A stretch of 64,000 bases of DNA, taken from NCBI GenBank assembly GCA_964390065.1, contig CAYMGX010000002.1, forward strand, positions 1-64,000. Reading direction: 5' to 3'. Within the stretch, counting starts at the first letter, position 1, and every line of letters starts with the position of its first letter. A model generated the notes under the pieces. It was not told where the DNA came from. It made no database searches and saw only the letters and a list, made by a program, of their open reading frames with translations. The position numbers were made by a program, and so were the translations under genes. The stretch is from JAAZBG01 sp964390065. GTDB taxonomy: Bacteria; Fibrobacterota; Chitinivibrionia; Chitinivibrionales; Chitinispirillaceae. Positions 8,044 to 18,500 of this stretch are shown one piece after another.

Positions 8044-9543
8044 ATGAAACCACTGTTTCTCTATAATACAGCAAGCCGCAGTATTGAGCAGTTTTTTTCA
8101 GTAAAAGAAAAACAGGCCGGCATGTATTGTTGCGGGCCAACGGTGTATAACTACGCTCATATTGGCAATTTAAGAACCTATATCTTCGAAGATGTACTTA
8201 AGCGTGTTCTTACGCTCAACGGTTATAAGGTGAAGCATGTTTTAAATATCACCGATGTCGGCCATTTGACATCAGATGCAGATTCCGGTGATGACAAAAT
8301 GGAAAAAGGTGCTTTACGTGAGGGAAAGACTGTCTGGCAGATTGCCGAGCACTTTACTGCAAAATTCAGGGAAAATGCGAAAGATCTTAATATTCTTGAG
8401 GCTGATGTATGGCCAAAAGCAACAGATCATATTAAAAATATGATTGAACTGGTCACGGTTCTGGAAAATCGCGGGTTTACCTATAAAACATCGGATGGTA
8501 TTTATTTTGATACTGTCAAATTTCCATCATATTGTGATTTTGCACATCTTGAACCTGAAAGTCTGCGTGCAGGTGAGCGAGTTGATATGGGCGAGAAGCG
8601 TGCGCCGACTGACTTTGCACTCTGGAAGTTTTCGCCAAAAGACCAGAAACGTCAGATGGAATGGGATAGTCCCTGGGGTGTTGGTTTTCCTGGCTGGCAT
8701 ATTGAGTGCAGTGCGATGTCGCTTGCGTATCTTGATCTGCCGCTTGATATTCACTGTGGCGGTACGGATCATATCAGGGTGCATCACACAAATGAGATTG
8801 CTCAGACCGAAGCTGCAACAGGTACAAAATTCGCGAACTTCTGGATGCATGGCGAATTTCTGAATATGGGTAATGTAAAGATGTCCAAGTCGGGCGGGAC
8901 ATTTATCACAATTGATACTGTTAAAAGTGAGGGAGTCAATCCACTTGCCTATAGAATGTTTTGTTTTACTGCGCATTATCGCAGTCCTTTGACATTTACG
9001 ATGGATGGTCTGAAGGCATCCGCGGTAAGTCTTGGCAATATGAGAAAAGCTGTTCCGCCTGAAAGTGCAGGAGTAGTGGATGTATCTAAAGTTGCAACCC
9101 TGATGGAACCGTTTTATCAGCATGTAAATGAGGACCTGAATATGCCGCGGGCAGTTGCTGCGTTATGGGATATACTTAAGGATACATCGATTGATGCTCA
9201 GGTGCGAAGAGCCTGTACTGCGGCTGCGGATGATATTCTTGGTCTTGATCTGCTGGCTGCTCCAGTTGAAACAAAGCAGTTGGTAACCGGTGGCGATGGG
9301 TCTGCGATTACATTTGATTCACCAGTACCGGTACCGGATGCGTTAAAAAACGTGCTTGTTGCGAAGATACAGGCCCGGAGAACTGCGCGAAAAGAGAAAA
9401 ATTTTATGCTGTCTGATGAAATTCGTAATGCATTAACTGCACAGAATATTATAATGAAAGATATGCCGGATGGATCAACTGAGTGTCAGATTTCATCATC
9501 GGTATGTACGAATTGCGATGCGGTTGTAGCTGCATTGTCGTGA
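8044..9543 (+). CDS. cysS: Cysteinyl-tRNA synthetase
   Basis: 499-residue class I aminoacyl-tRNA synthetase charging tRNA-Cys. The HIGH motif is HIGN at residues 39-42, after the zinc-binding YCCGPTVYN segment. Other zinc ligands are in GWHIECSAMS and the following CGGTDHIRVHH. KMSKS is at 279-283. The C-terminal helical domain carries the usual RRTARKEKNFMLSDEIRNAL signature. Length fits the family. GGAG lies 10 nt before the ATG. It is followed after 30 bp by clpP on the same strand, probably co-transcribed. Confidence 0.97.
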   Translation: MKPLFLYNTASRSIEQFFSVKEKQAGMYCCGPTVYNYAHIGNLRTYIFEDVLKRVLTLNGYKVKHVLNITDVGHLTSDADSGDDKMEKGALREGKTVWQIAEHFTAKFRENAKDLNILEADVWPKATDHIKNMIELVTVLENRGFTYKTSDGIYFDTVKFPSYCDFAHLEPESLRAGERVDMGEKRAPTDFALWKFSPKDQKRQMEWDSPWGVGFPGWHIECSAMSLAYLDLPLDIHCGGTDHIRVHHTNEIAQTEAATGTKFANFWMHGEFLNMGNVKMSKSGGTFITIDTVKSEGVNPLAYRMFCFTAHYRSPLTFTMDGLKASAVSLGNMRKAVPPESAGVVDVSKVATLMEPFYQHVNEDLNMPRAVAALWDILKDTSIDAQVRRACTAAADDILGLDLLAAPVETKQLVTGGDGSAITFDSPVPVPDALKNVLVAKIQARRTARKEKNFMLSDEIRNALTAQNIIMKDMPDGSTECQISSSVCTNCDAVVAALS

Positions 9544-9573
9544 TAATAACTAATTATACATAAGGAGAAAATA

Positions 9574-10179
9574 ATGGCTGGCGAAAAAAAAGAAAAAGAT
9601 AAAGAAGATATGATGAAAAGCATGATGGCTCCGGGGCGCGAGATTGAAGAGCAGTTTCTAAAGCGTCGCGAGATTTTTCTTTGGGGCGAAATCAATGATG
9701 AATCCGCAGAATCAATTGTAAAGAAGATTCTGTACTTTGACGGACAAGGAACTGATGATATCACCATTTTTATCAATAGTCCCGGCGGCGTAATTTCATC
9801 CGGACTTGCCATCTATGATGCAATGCAGTTTGCAAAAGCGGATATCGCAACCGTGTGTATGGGTCAGGCGGCAAGTATGGCGTCAGTGCTGCTCACTGCC
9901 GGTACAAAAGGAAAACGTTCTGTATGGGAGCATGCCCGTGTCCTGATTCATCAGCCGCTAATCAGTGGTAATATGTTCGGACCTGCATCAGATATTCAGA
10001 TTCAGGCGGAAGAGATGCTTCGTCTCAGGGAAAAGCTCAATCAGATGCTTGCTGATCACACCGGTCAGCCGCTCAAGAAAATCGTTGAGGATACCGATCG
10101 CGACTTTTTCATGTCTGCCGATGAGGCAAAGAAGTATGGTATAGTTGATAAAGTGATTTCGGTGAAAAAAGGGAAATGA
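9574..10179 (+). CDS. clpP: ATP-dependent Clp protease proteolytic subunit
   Basis: 201-residue serine peptidase that forms the tetradecameric barrel used by ClpX/ClpA unfoldases. The catalytic triad is Ser101 (GQAASMAS), His126 (RVLIHQP) and Asp177 (DTDRDFFMSADEA). The oxyanion loop SPGG is present. The N-terminus is unusually charged (MAGEKKEKDKEDMMKSMM), longer than the axial loop of E. coli ClpP without its propeptide. AAGGAG precedes the ATG. No clpX or tig gene is adjacent, unlike the common tig-clpP-clpX order. The stop codon lies inside a short heptamer repeat. Confidence 0.96.
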   Translation: MAGEKKEKDKEDMMKSMMAPGREIEEQFLKRREIFLWGEINDESAESIVKKILYFDGQGTDDITIFINSPGGVISSGLAIYDAMQFAKADIATVCMGQAASMASVLLTAGTKGKRSVWEHARVLIHQPLISGNMFGPASDIQIQAEEMLRLREKLNQMLADHTGQPLKKIVEDTDRDFFMSADEAKKYGIVDKVISVKKGK

Positions 10180-10192
10180 CGTGACGTGTGAC
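10174..10192. repeat. Short GTGAC heptamer remnant at the clpP stop codon
   Basis: AAATGAC, ACGTGAC (offset by 2 bp) and GTGTGAC overlap the clpP TGA. They are reverse-complement units of the GTCACAT family. Short and degenerate, so supported mainly by the other arrays. Confidence 0.45.
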
Positions 10193-10194
10193 TC

Positions 10195-10222
10195 GTGGGG
10201 GGCTTGAAAGCCCCCTTTTTAT
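10195..10222. terminator. Terminator between convergent clpP and pyrD
   Basis: GC-rich hairpin GGGGGCT-TGAA-AGCCCCC followed by TTTTT on the plus strand. It ends clpP; on the other strand it lies at the pyrD stop but has no T run. Confidence 0.85.
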
Positions 10223-11127
10223 TATTGCAGTACCTCATTGATCGCTTTCACACTCTCAAAACCCTCCCGTTTGCAGTATTCCACGATGCCTTCCAGAACC
10301 TGTGATGGTATCCGGGGATCAATAAATGTTGCGGTGCCGATCTGTATCGCCGAAGCACCTGCGAGCAGGTATTGGATTGCATCATCAGCAGTCATTATGC
10401 CACCCATTCCGATTACAGGTATTGACACCGCACGTTTGACACGGTAAGTCATCGCAACGCCGATCGGCCTTATTGCCGGTCCGCTGAGCCCCCCGGTCTT
10501 CATCTGAAGAACAGGAGTTCTTTTCTTTGTATCAATTACCATTCCGACAAGTGTATTTATGCATGAGACTGCATCTGCACCGCCATTTTGTGCTGCTTTT
10601 GCTATTACGGTAATATCCGTAACATTTGGTGTCAGCTTAATGATAAGAGGGCGTTTAGTGAGTGCTCTCAGGCGTGATGTCAGTTTCTCGACCTGTGATG
10701 GGTCGGTACCGAAGGACATCCCGCCACACTTGACATTTGGACATGAAATATTGATTTCGTATCCCCAGAGTGATTCACTTGATTCAAGCTTTTCGGTAAC
10801 TTCGGCATACTCATCCTCGGTTGATCCTGCAACATTTGCGATAATCGCACAGGGAAGTTGCGTAAGGTGTGGAACTTTTTCGGTTATGAATTTGTCAACA
10901 CCGACATTGGCAAGTCCTATGGAATTAATTATTCCTGATGGTGTCTCAACAATTCGTGGAATGTCATTACCCGGACGGGGTTTTATGGTTACTGCTTTTG
11001 TATAGATTGCACCGAGTCGTGATATGTCAATCAAATCTTCATATTCACTGCCGTAGCCAAATGTTCCGGATGCAACTCCGACAGGGTTGGGAAGCAGTTT
11101 ATTTCCAATCTGTACCGATAAATCCAT
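10222..11127 (-). CDS. pyrD: Dihydroorotate dehydrogenase B catalytic subunit
   Basis: 301-residue FMN TIM-barrel enzyme of class 1B, oxidising dihydroorotate to orotate in pyrimidine synthesis. The active-site cysteine is about C129 in NISCPNVKCGG, which marks the 1A/1B class. The FMN phosphate loop MGGIMTADDA and the N-terminal NPVGVASGTFGYG are typical. It forms a complex with PyrK, encoded 116 bp upstream on the same strand, which passes electrons to NAD+. Length is normal for the family. Confidence 0.96.
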   Translation of the reverse strand: MDLSVQIGNKLLPNPVGVASGTFGYGSEYEDLIDISRLGAIYTKAVTIKPRPGNDIPRIVETPSGIINSIGLANVGVDKFITEKVPHLTQLPCAIIANVAGSTEDEYAEVTEKLESSESLWGYEINISCPNVKCGGMSFGTDPSQVEKLTSRLRALTKRPLIIKLTPNVTDITVIAKAAQNGGADAVSCINTLVGMVIDTKKRTPVLQMKTGGLSGPAIRPIGVAMTYRVKRAVSIPVIGMGGIMTADDAIQYLLAGASAIQIGTATFIDPRIPSQVLEGIVEYCKREGFESVKAINEVLQ

Positions 11128-11243
11128 GATTCTGTCCTGATTATTTTTAATGGTTAATTATCTGATTATAAAATTCGCACAGTCCGGTTTGCCGGTCTCT
11201 GGATTGCACATTTTTGATAACAGTTACAGAGCTTCCCTGACTC

Positions 11244-12014
11244 TTACCATAGAAGATCGTTACTGTTAAATACCGGGCCCTCTTTACATGCACGGGCATA
11301 CCCCGGTTCCGCAACTGTTTTTACGACACATCCCATACAGGCACCAACACCGCAAGCCATGATCTGTTCAACAGAGACTTCACAGGATGAGCCGGTGCGA
11401 AGCGCAAGTTCGTGGCAGGCTTTGAGCATCGGGTGAGGTCCGCAGCAGTACACGGTATCACTATTTTTTATAGATTTTTCGATTGTTTTCAAATAATCTG
11501 CAGTAGTTCCTTTAAAACCGAAACTGCCATCATCGGTACAGATCACGGGATCTATCACCCTGAAGGCGTCAAGGTCGGGAATAAAACTTTTTGTTCTGCA
11601 TCCGAAAATGAATGAAAATGGCAATTGTCTGCGTTTAAACTCTGATGCAAGAAATAACATAGGACCAACACCGATTCCACCGGCAACGAGAACCGGTTTA
11701 TTGTCATCGGATGGGTTGGAAAATGGATTGCCAAGTGGTCCAATAATATTAATTGAATCACCCTTTACTTTTGCGGTAAGAAGCTCTGTTCCTCTGCCGC
11801 GTTTTTGATAAATAATTGAACATGTTGATAAAGCCGGATCAAATCCTGAGAATGCGAAAGGGCGACGCAGGAGCGGTGTTGTATCGTCTGTGATGCGAAG
11901 AGTTAGAAAATGTCCGGGTAGTACAGGTGTATCCTGGCTCCAGGTCATTTCCAGATAGTAAAATGAATCTGCAATTTTATCGTTTTTTAAAACTGTTGCA
12001 TCAAATTGAAGCAT
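11244..12014 (-). CDS. pyrK: Dihydroorotate dehydrogenase B electron-transfer subunit
   Basis: 256-residue FAD/[2Fe-2S] reductase partner of PyrD. It has the FAD-binding beta-barrel (LLRRPFAFSGF), an NAD-binding domain (VAGGIGVGPMLFLA) and the C-terminal [2Fe-2S] ligands C221, C226, C229 and C243 (CGVGACMGC...C). It transfers electrons from PyrD's FMN to NAD+. First gene of the pyrK-pyrD pair; the 116-bp space to pyrD holds no other gene. Confidence 0.95.
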   Translation of the reverse strand: MLQFDATVLKNDKIADSFYYLEMTWSQDTPVLPGHFLTLRITDDTTPLLRRPFAFSGFDPALSTCSIIYQKRGRGTELLTAKVKGDSINIIGPLGNPFSNPSDDNKPVLVAGGIGVGPMLFLASEFKRRQLPFSFIFGCRTKSFIPDLDAFRVIDPVICTDDGSFGFKGTTADYLKTIEKSIKNSDTVYCCGPHPMLKACHELALRTGSSCEVSVEQIMACGVGACMGCVVKTVAEPGYARACKEGPVFNSNDLLW

Positions 12015-12558
12015 GTCTAATCCAGTCGTGGAATTTTTACATTTTTATTAACAATAACTGTTTTTCAGGCCTCAGATCCGAAGAACTTCACGCCAGACAC
12101 TAATGAGAATGATACTGATGAACTGTTTTACACGGGATTGAGAAATCAGGGTTTCATTCTATCATAGTGTTTAAAATACGTAAAAAGCATCGATCTGAAA
12201 AGGATAATTGATTACAATACCGAAGATGAATCTATTATATACTCACTTTAGCATTTTTGTGTGTCAAGGTAGAACACTTGTGGAATATTGTTGATGATAT
12301 GAACCCGATATATGCGAATTTCAGTGCATCGTCAGGATACAGAATTCGTAATACTGAAAAATCACTATAAATCTATAAAAAGAGGCTTCCATTTAGAACG
12401 GTAAGGATTTATATTTTGAAGGAAAATCTATGTTTGTAGATCTTATGAACCAACCAGTGTATGGTATACAACCTGTGTTTGATCCATAAACAGGCTTACA
12501 ATAGAGTGCAGTGCAAAGTCAATTTTGGGGTTATTTCAAGAACTTCGGAGGATGGTCT
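12015..12558. other. Divergent intergenic region between pyrK and the giant TPR gene
   Basis: 544 bp with no large gene. It contains promoters for both directions by position, but none that I can place firmly. A 19-codon open frame with a good ribosome site is at 12430-12489 and is listed separately. Confidence 0.5.
12430..12489 (+). CDS. Candidate 19-codon leader peptide
   Basis: ATG at 12430 with GAAGGA 6 nt upstream; the frame runs 19 codons (MFVDLMNQPVYGIQPVFDP) to a TAA at 12487. It lies 69 bp upstream of the giant TPR start. No attenuator hairpin is clear, and the peptide has no run of one amino acid. Supported only by the ribosome site and position. Confidence 0.25.
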   Translation: MFVDLMNQPVYGIQPVFDP

Positions 12559-15500
12559 ATGAGTGCTCATGCAGCAAAGCGAAGTGTCGTTTGTACACTT
12601 CAATTCCTAATGCTTTTTCTTGTCATAAACGTTTACTCTGATGAGACGTTTAAACAGCTTTTTACTGGTGGCAAATATGCAGATGCGTTAAAATATGCTG
12701 ACGACAAACTGCCGATTGCAGATCGTGATGCCACAACATGGGCAATGCTGGGTATCGCAAACGAAGACCAAGGCTTTGTTGAAAAAGCGCTGGCTTGTTA
12801 CATGGTTGCGATGCGTAATGATGATAAAAACTATGAGGCACAGCTTGGAGCTGCGCGTGTTTACAATAAGCTTAATCAGCCGGAGAGTGCAATGGCGATA
12901 GCGAAGAAAGCTATTGCAATAAAAGAAACCGGTGAAGCAAGCTGGGAATTTGCAAAAGCTGCTATCGCACTTAATAAAGCTGTTGAAGCAAAATCTGCGC
13001 TTGAGAAAGTTATTGAAACTGATAAGGCAAATATCGTTGCAGCGAAAGAGCTTGGAATTATCCATTTCAATGCAAAGGATTACAAAAAAGCTATACCTGC
13101 AATGCGTTCGGTTTACGACGCTAAAGCTGATGGTGAGCTTGCACTCAAACTCGGAACAGCATATAAAAATGTTAATGTTCCTGACAGTGCAGCTTTTTTC
13201 TTTAATGAGTCACTCAAAGATCCGAAATCTGCAAAACCAGAAACGTCGATTGATCTTGCACGCATTTACTATCAAACAGAAAAATTTGCTGATGCTGCAA
13301 AGCAATTCAGTGAAATCAGTCAGGAAAAACTCTCGGCGGATGACCTTTACAAAACAGCCGTAAGTATTGAAAAGTCAAGTCCGGATGATAAAGAAAAAGC
13401 TTCAAGATTCTACGAAGCAGCTATGGTCAAATATGGAACATCAACGTCGAAAGATGCTCTTAAATCCAAAGAGATGGTTGGACGCTGGAAGCTTCAGAAG
13501 AGAGCGTTCAAAGATGCTTTGGATATTTTTACCAGTATTCAGAAAGCTGATCCAAACGGCAAAGCTGTTCCTGATATTTTTATCCTTCTTGCTGATGCAA
13601 ACGATGGCCTCGGAGATCGTCTCAAAGCAATACAGATGCTCGAAAGAGTAACGGCATCAAATAAAGACAATATCGATGCTTTTGCCCGTCTTGCAGAACT
13701 CTATACAAAAGAGAAGCAGGCCGATAAAGCACAGGCAATTTACGAAAAGCTGATTACTGTGCAGCCAAATAATCCAAAGGTGTACCTGGCACTTGGTGAG
13801 AATGCGTTTAAAGCTAAAAAATTTGAAGATGCACTTCGTCATTTTCAGAAGAGCTTTACTCTTGAACAGACTCCTCGTGCAGCAGAAGGCATGATGCAAT
13901 CTGCGTGGGAACTCAAACGGTATGATCTTGCTCAGGATGCAGCTGAAACTGCGCTTCATAAAGATCCGAAACTTCGTGAACCTCAGGTTACACTGGCAAA
14001 AATTCATATTATCAATAGTAACTGGGCAGCCGCGATTCAGGTTATTGAGGGGCTTGTAAAACTGGAACCCAATAACAAGACGTTCTGGGAAAAGCTTGCA
14101 TCCTGCTATGAAAAATCAAATAATCCTGATAAGCTTGCCGAGGCAGATAAGGCAATTCTTAATCTCGATAAGAAAGATGTTACATCACGTACCCGGTATG
14201 CAAAGTATGCCGAGTCAAAGGGTGATGACAAAACTGCTTTTGCAACATACAAAGAACTTGCAGTATTGACACCATCAAATGCTGATGTATTCAAGAATCT
14301 CTATAAGATCTCCGTAAAACTGGGAAATCAGGACGATGCTGTAACCTACCTTAAGAAGTATACTGCAATTAAACCTCAGGACGCTGCGGCATCAAAAACG
14401 CTTGGTGATATTCTTTTTGATAAAAAAGACAGTACTGGTGCACTTGCAGCGTATCAGGCTGCGCTTACAGCTGATCCGGGTATCAAAGGGCTGTACAAAA
14501 AATACGCTGTTCTTATGATGTCGCGTAAGGGGCAGGAGAAGGAACTTCTGACGGTCCTTTCAAATGCAGTAAAAGCAGGAGAAGCTGATGAAGAGATCTA
14601 CTCGACACTTGGCGAAATTCATCAGAACAATAAATCGTATCCTCAGGCGATTGAGATGTATACCAAAGCACTTCAGTTAAAACCTCAGAATTTCGAAGCG
14701 CTTGCATCACTTGCATTCTGTCAGGAAAAAGCAGGAAAAATTTCTGATGCAATTATCTCTTATGAGCAGGCTGTCGCGATGAGTGGCTCTGCTGTAAAGG
14801 AAATGAAGGCGCTTGGTGATCTGTACTGGCAGCAGAATAAGAAAGATCAGGCTGTTGGTGCTTTTAAAAAATATGTTGAGAAAGCCCCAACAGATGCAAA
14901 GACAATCAGAACAATTGGTGATTATGAATACGACAAAAAGAACTATCCTGAAGCCGTTAAATACTACGGAATGGTAACAGGTGCTGATTCAAAAACTGAT
15001 GATTTCATGCTTCGGTATGGTGCTGCAGTGTATCAGACCAATGACCTTAAAAAAGCAACAGAGATTTTTAAAGCGATTGCTGCTGCGAATCCAAAGAATC
15101 CGGAACCTTACAAAACATTATACGAGATTGCAAAGAAAGATAGTAATAACGCCGCTGCGGCGGAATATCTCAAGCAGTATACAGTATTAAAGCCAAACGA
15201 TGCTACTGCATTAAAACTTCTTGGTGATAACTACTACGAGTTGAAAAACAATCAGGGAGCGCTTACTGCATACCGTGCGGTACTTAAAAGTGATTCGACT
15301 GCAAAAGGTTTCCATAAGCGCTATGTTGAACTTGTAAATCAGAGTGGTACACCTGATGAAAAAATCAAAGCGCTGAGTGGTTCGATTGCTGCCGGTGAGG
15401 TCGAACCGCAGATGTATTCACAACTTGGTAATCTTTACAAGGCTGCCGGTAATTGTCAAAAAGCGATACCGAATCTTGAGAAGGCATCACAGGCAGATCC

Positions 15501-18500
15501 AAAAGCTACCGATCTGTTGCTCTCGCTCGCAGAGTGTCAGGCTAAGACAGGCGCTGTGGATCAGGCTATCCTTAATTATGAGCAGACACTTGCAATGATG
15601 CCAAACGCTGTAAAAGAACATAAAGTTCTTGGTGATCTCTATACTCAACAAAAGAAAACTGAACCTGCAATCCGATCATATAAGAGATATCTGGACCTTA
15701 CTGCTGATAACAGCATCGCAAAGCTTGTTGCAGAGAATTCTCTTGCAGCAAAGAATTACACAGATGCAATAAAATATTTCGGTATGATCACCGGCGAAGA
15801 TGCTAAATCGGTTCCAATGCTTACTGCATACGGTAAAGCATGTCTTGAGGGGCAGAATAATGAAAAGGCGATTGAAATCTATCGTAAGCTTTCAACATTA
15901 ACACCTCAGAATCCGGATGTATTCAAGGCTCTTTACGATTTGTCAATGAGGGCCGGCTCTAAAGATGAAGCATTGCAGTATCTGAAGTCTTATACGGCTT
16001 TACGTAGTGGTGATGCCGGTGCGCAAAAAGCACTTGGCGATATGCTGTATGAAAGAAAAGATAATGCAGCTGCGCTTAATGCTTACCGTGCTGCACTTAA
16101 GACAGATCCTGCAATTAAAGGAATTTATGCCCGTTATGCCGAACTGCTTATGGCAAGTGGCGGTAAAGATGAGGAGATGATTGTTGCTCTTAATGGTGCG
16201 ATTGCATCCGGTGAAGCAGATGTCAAGATGTACATGCGTCTTGGTGATATCTATACCAAGCGTGCAGAAACAATCGTACCCACTAAAAAGACGCCGAATG
16301 TCACTGTTCAAAAACAGGAAAGCTATGCCAACGCATGTAAAATGTATGAGAAGGCTTCACAGCTTGATCCTAAAGACAATGTATTGATCACAAAACTGGC
16401 TGATTGTCAGGCAAATGCAGGAAATGCAAATGCTGCAATACTCTCTTACGAACAGGCTCTTGCAATGAATGCAGCTGCAAGCAGAGAGTATAAAGTGCTT
16501 GGTGATCTTTATGCATCACAGAATAAAAATGATCCTGCAATCAAGAACTACAAAAAATATCTCGAGAAGAATAGTGATAATGTTCTTGCCCGCAAGGTCG
16601 GAGATTATTCATTTCAGCAGAAGAATTATGCCGATGCGGTCAAGTATTACGGAATGGTTTCCGGAGCTGATGCTGCGAGTGCTGGTGTACTCAAACCATA
16701 TGGAGAGTCTGCATATCAGTTAAAAGATGATATGCGTGCATACCAGATCTATCGTCAGCTTTCTACCTTGTTACCTAATGATATCACCGTGTTTCAGAGA
16801 CTTTATGAACTTGCAGGTCGTGCCGGTACAAAAGATGAAACGCTTGCGTATCTCAAAAAGTATACATCACTGAAACCTAACGATGCCACTGCACAGAAAA
16901 CTCTTGGTGATATGCTTTATGAGCGTAAAGATAATGCAGGCGCACTTAATGCATATCGTACGGCTCTGAAAGCTGATCCGGCAATTAAAGGGATTTTCGC
17001 CCGTTATGCAGAGTTGCTTATGAACAATGCCGGTACTGAGGCTGAAATCACAACGGTGCTTAATGGTGCTATTGCTGCAAATGAAGCTGATGTGAAGATG
17101 TATGTTCGCCTGGGTGATATTTATGTAAAGCAGTCAAACTTTGTCAAGGCTGGTCAGATGTATGAAAAAGCATCACAGCTTGATCCGAAGAATGCTGCTC
17201 TTCTAACAAGTCTTGCAGAAAGTCAGGCAAAAGCAGGAAACGCAAGTGCTGCAATTATGACCTATGAGCAGGCTATCGCGATGAATCCGGCTGCAAACAG
17301 GGAGTATAAATCACTTGGTGATCTGTATACGCAGCAGAAACGGACTGAGTCTGCAGTATCTAATTATAAAAAATACCTTGAAAAAAGTAAGGATGATCAG
17401 ATCGCAAAGCGCGTCGGTGAGGCTGCGTATAACGCAAAGAATTATCCGGAAGCAGTCAGGTATCTCGGTATGATCAGCGGTACTGAAGGTTCAAATGTAA
17501 AATATCTTCAGATGTATGGTGATGCATGCTATCAGCAGAAAGATGATGTTAAGGCTTTTCAGGTATATAAACAACTTGCTGCTGTTACACCAACAGATGC
17601 CTCAGTATACAGGAGACTCTATGAACTTGCCGGTCGTGCAGGTACAAAAGACGAGGTTTCACTCTATCTTAAAAAGTATACAGCACTGAATACCACAGAT
17701 GCATCGGCACTAAAAACGCTGGGTGACATGCTCTATGATACTAAAGATTTCACAGGGTCGCTTGGTGCTTACCGTGCAGCATTGAAAGCGGATCCGGCAA
17801 TTAAAGGCATTTACGCACGCTATGTCGAACTGCTCATGAAAAATAAAGGTACAGAGGCAGAAGTTGTCACTGCGCTTAATGGTGCTATCGGTGCCGGTGA
17901 AGCAGATGTTACCATGTACAAACATCTCGGTGAAATCTATTACAAACAGAATAACTTTGTAAAAGCAGCCCAGATGTACGATAAGGCATCGCAGCTTGAC
18001 AAAAAAGATGCAGCGTTGTTGACACTGCTTGGGGAAAGTCAGGCAAAATCAGGTAATACAAGTGCGGCGGTTCTTACCTATGAGCAGGCCATCGCGATGA
18101 ATCCGGCTGCAAGCAAAGAATACAAATCACTTGGTGATATGTATATGCAGCAGAAACGTGAAGATGCGGCGATTAAAAACTATAAGAAATACCTTGAGAA
18201 GAATGCAGATAATGGTCTTGCAAAGCAGATCGGTGCCTTTTCAATGAAAGAAAAGAACTATCCAGAAGCAGTCAGGTATTATGGTCTTGTAACCGGTGCC
18301 GATGCTACCTCGGTTGATTTTCTTAAAGCATATGCTGAAGCAAGTTATGCTGCAAAAGATGATTTCAAATCATATCAGATCTACAAGCAGCTGGCTCAGC
18401 AGACTCCAAATGATGCTGCTGTATTTAAAAAACTGTCTGAAATCGCCACACGTGCAGGTACTAAGGAAGAAGTGTTGCTATACCTTAAAAAGTATGCATC

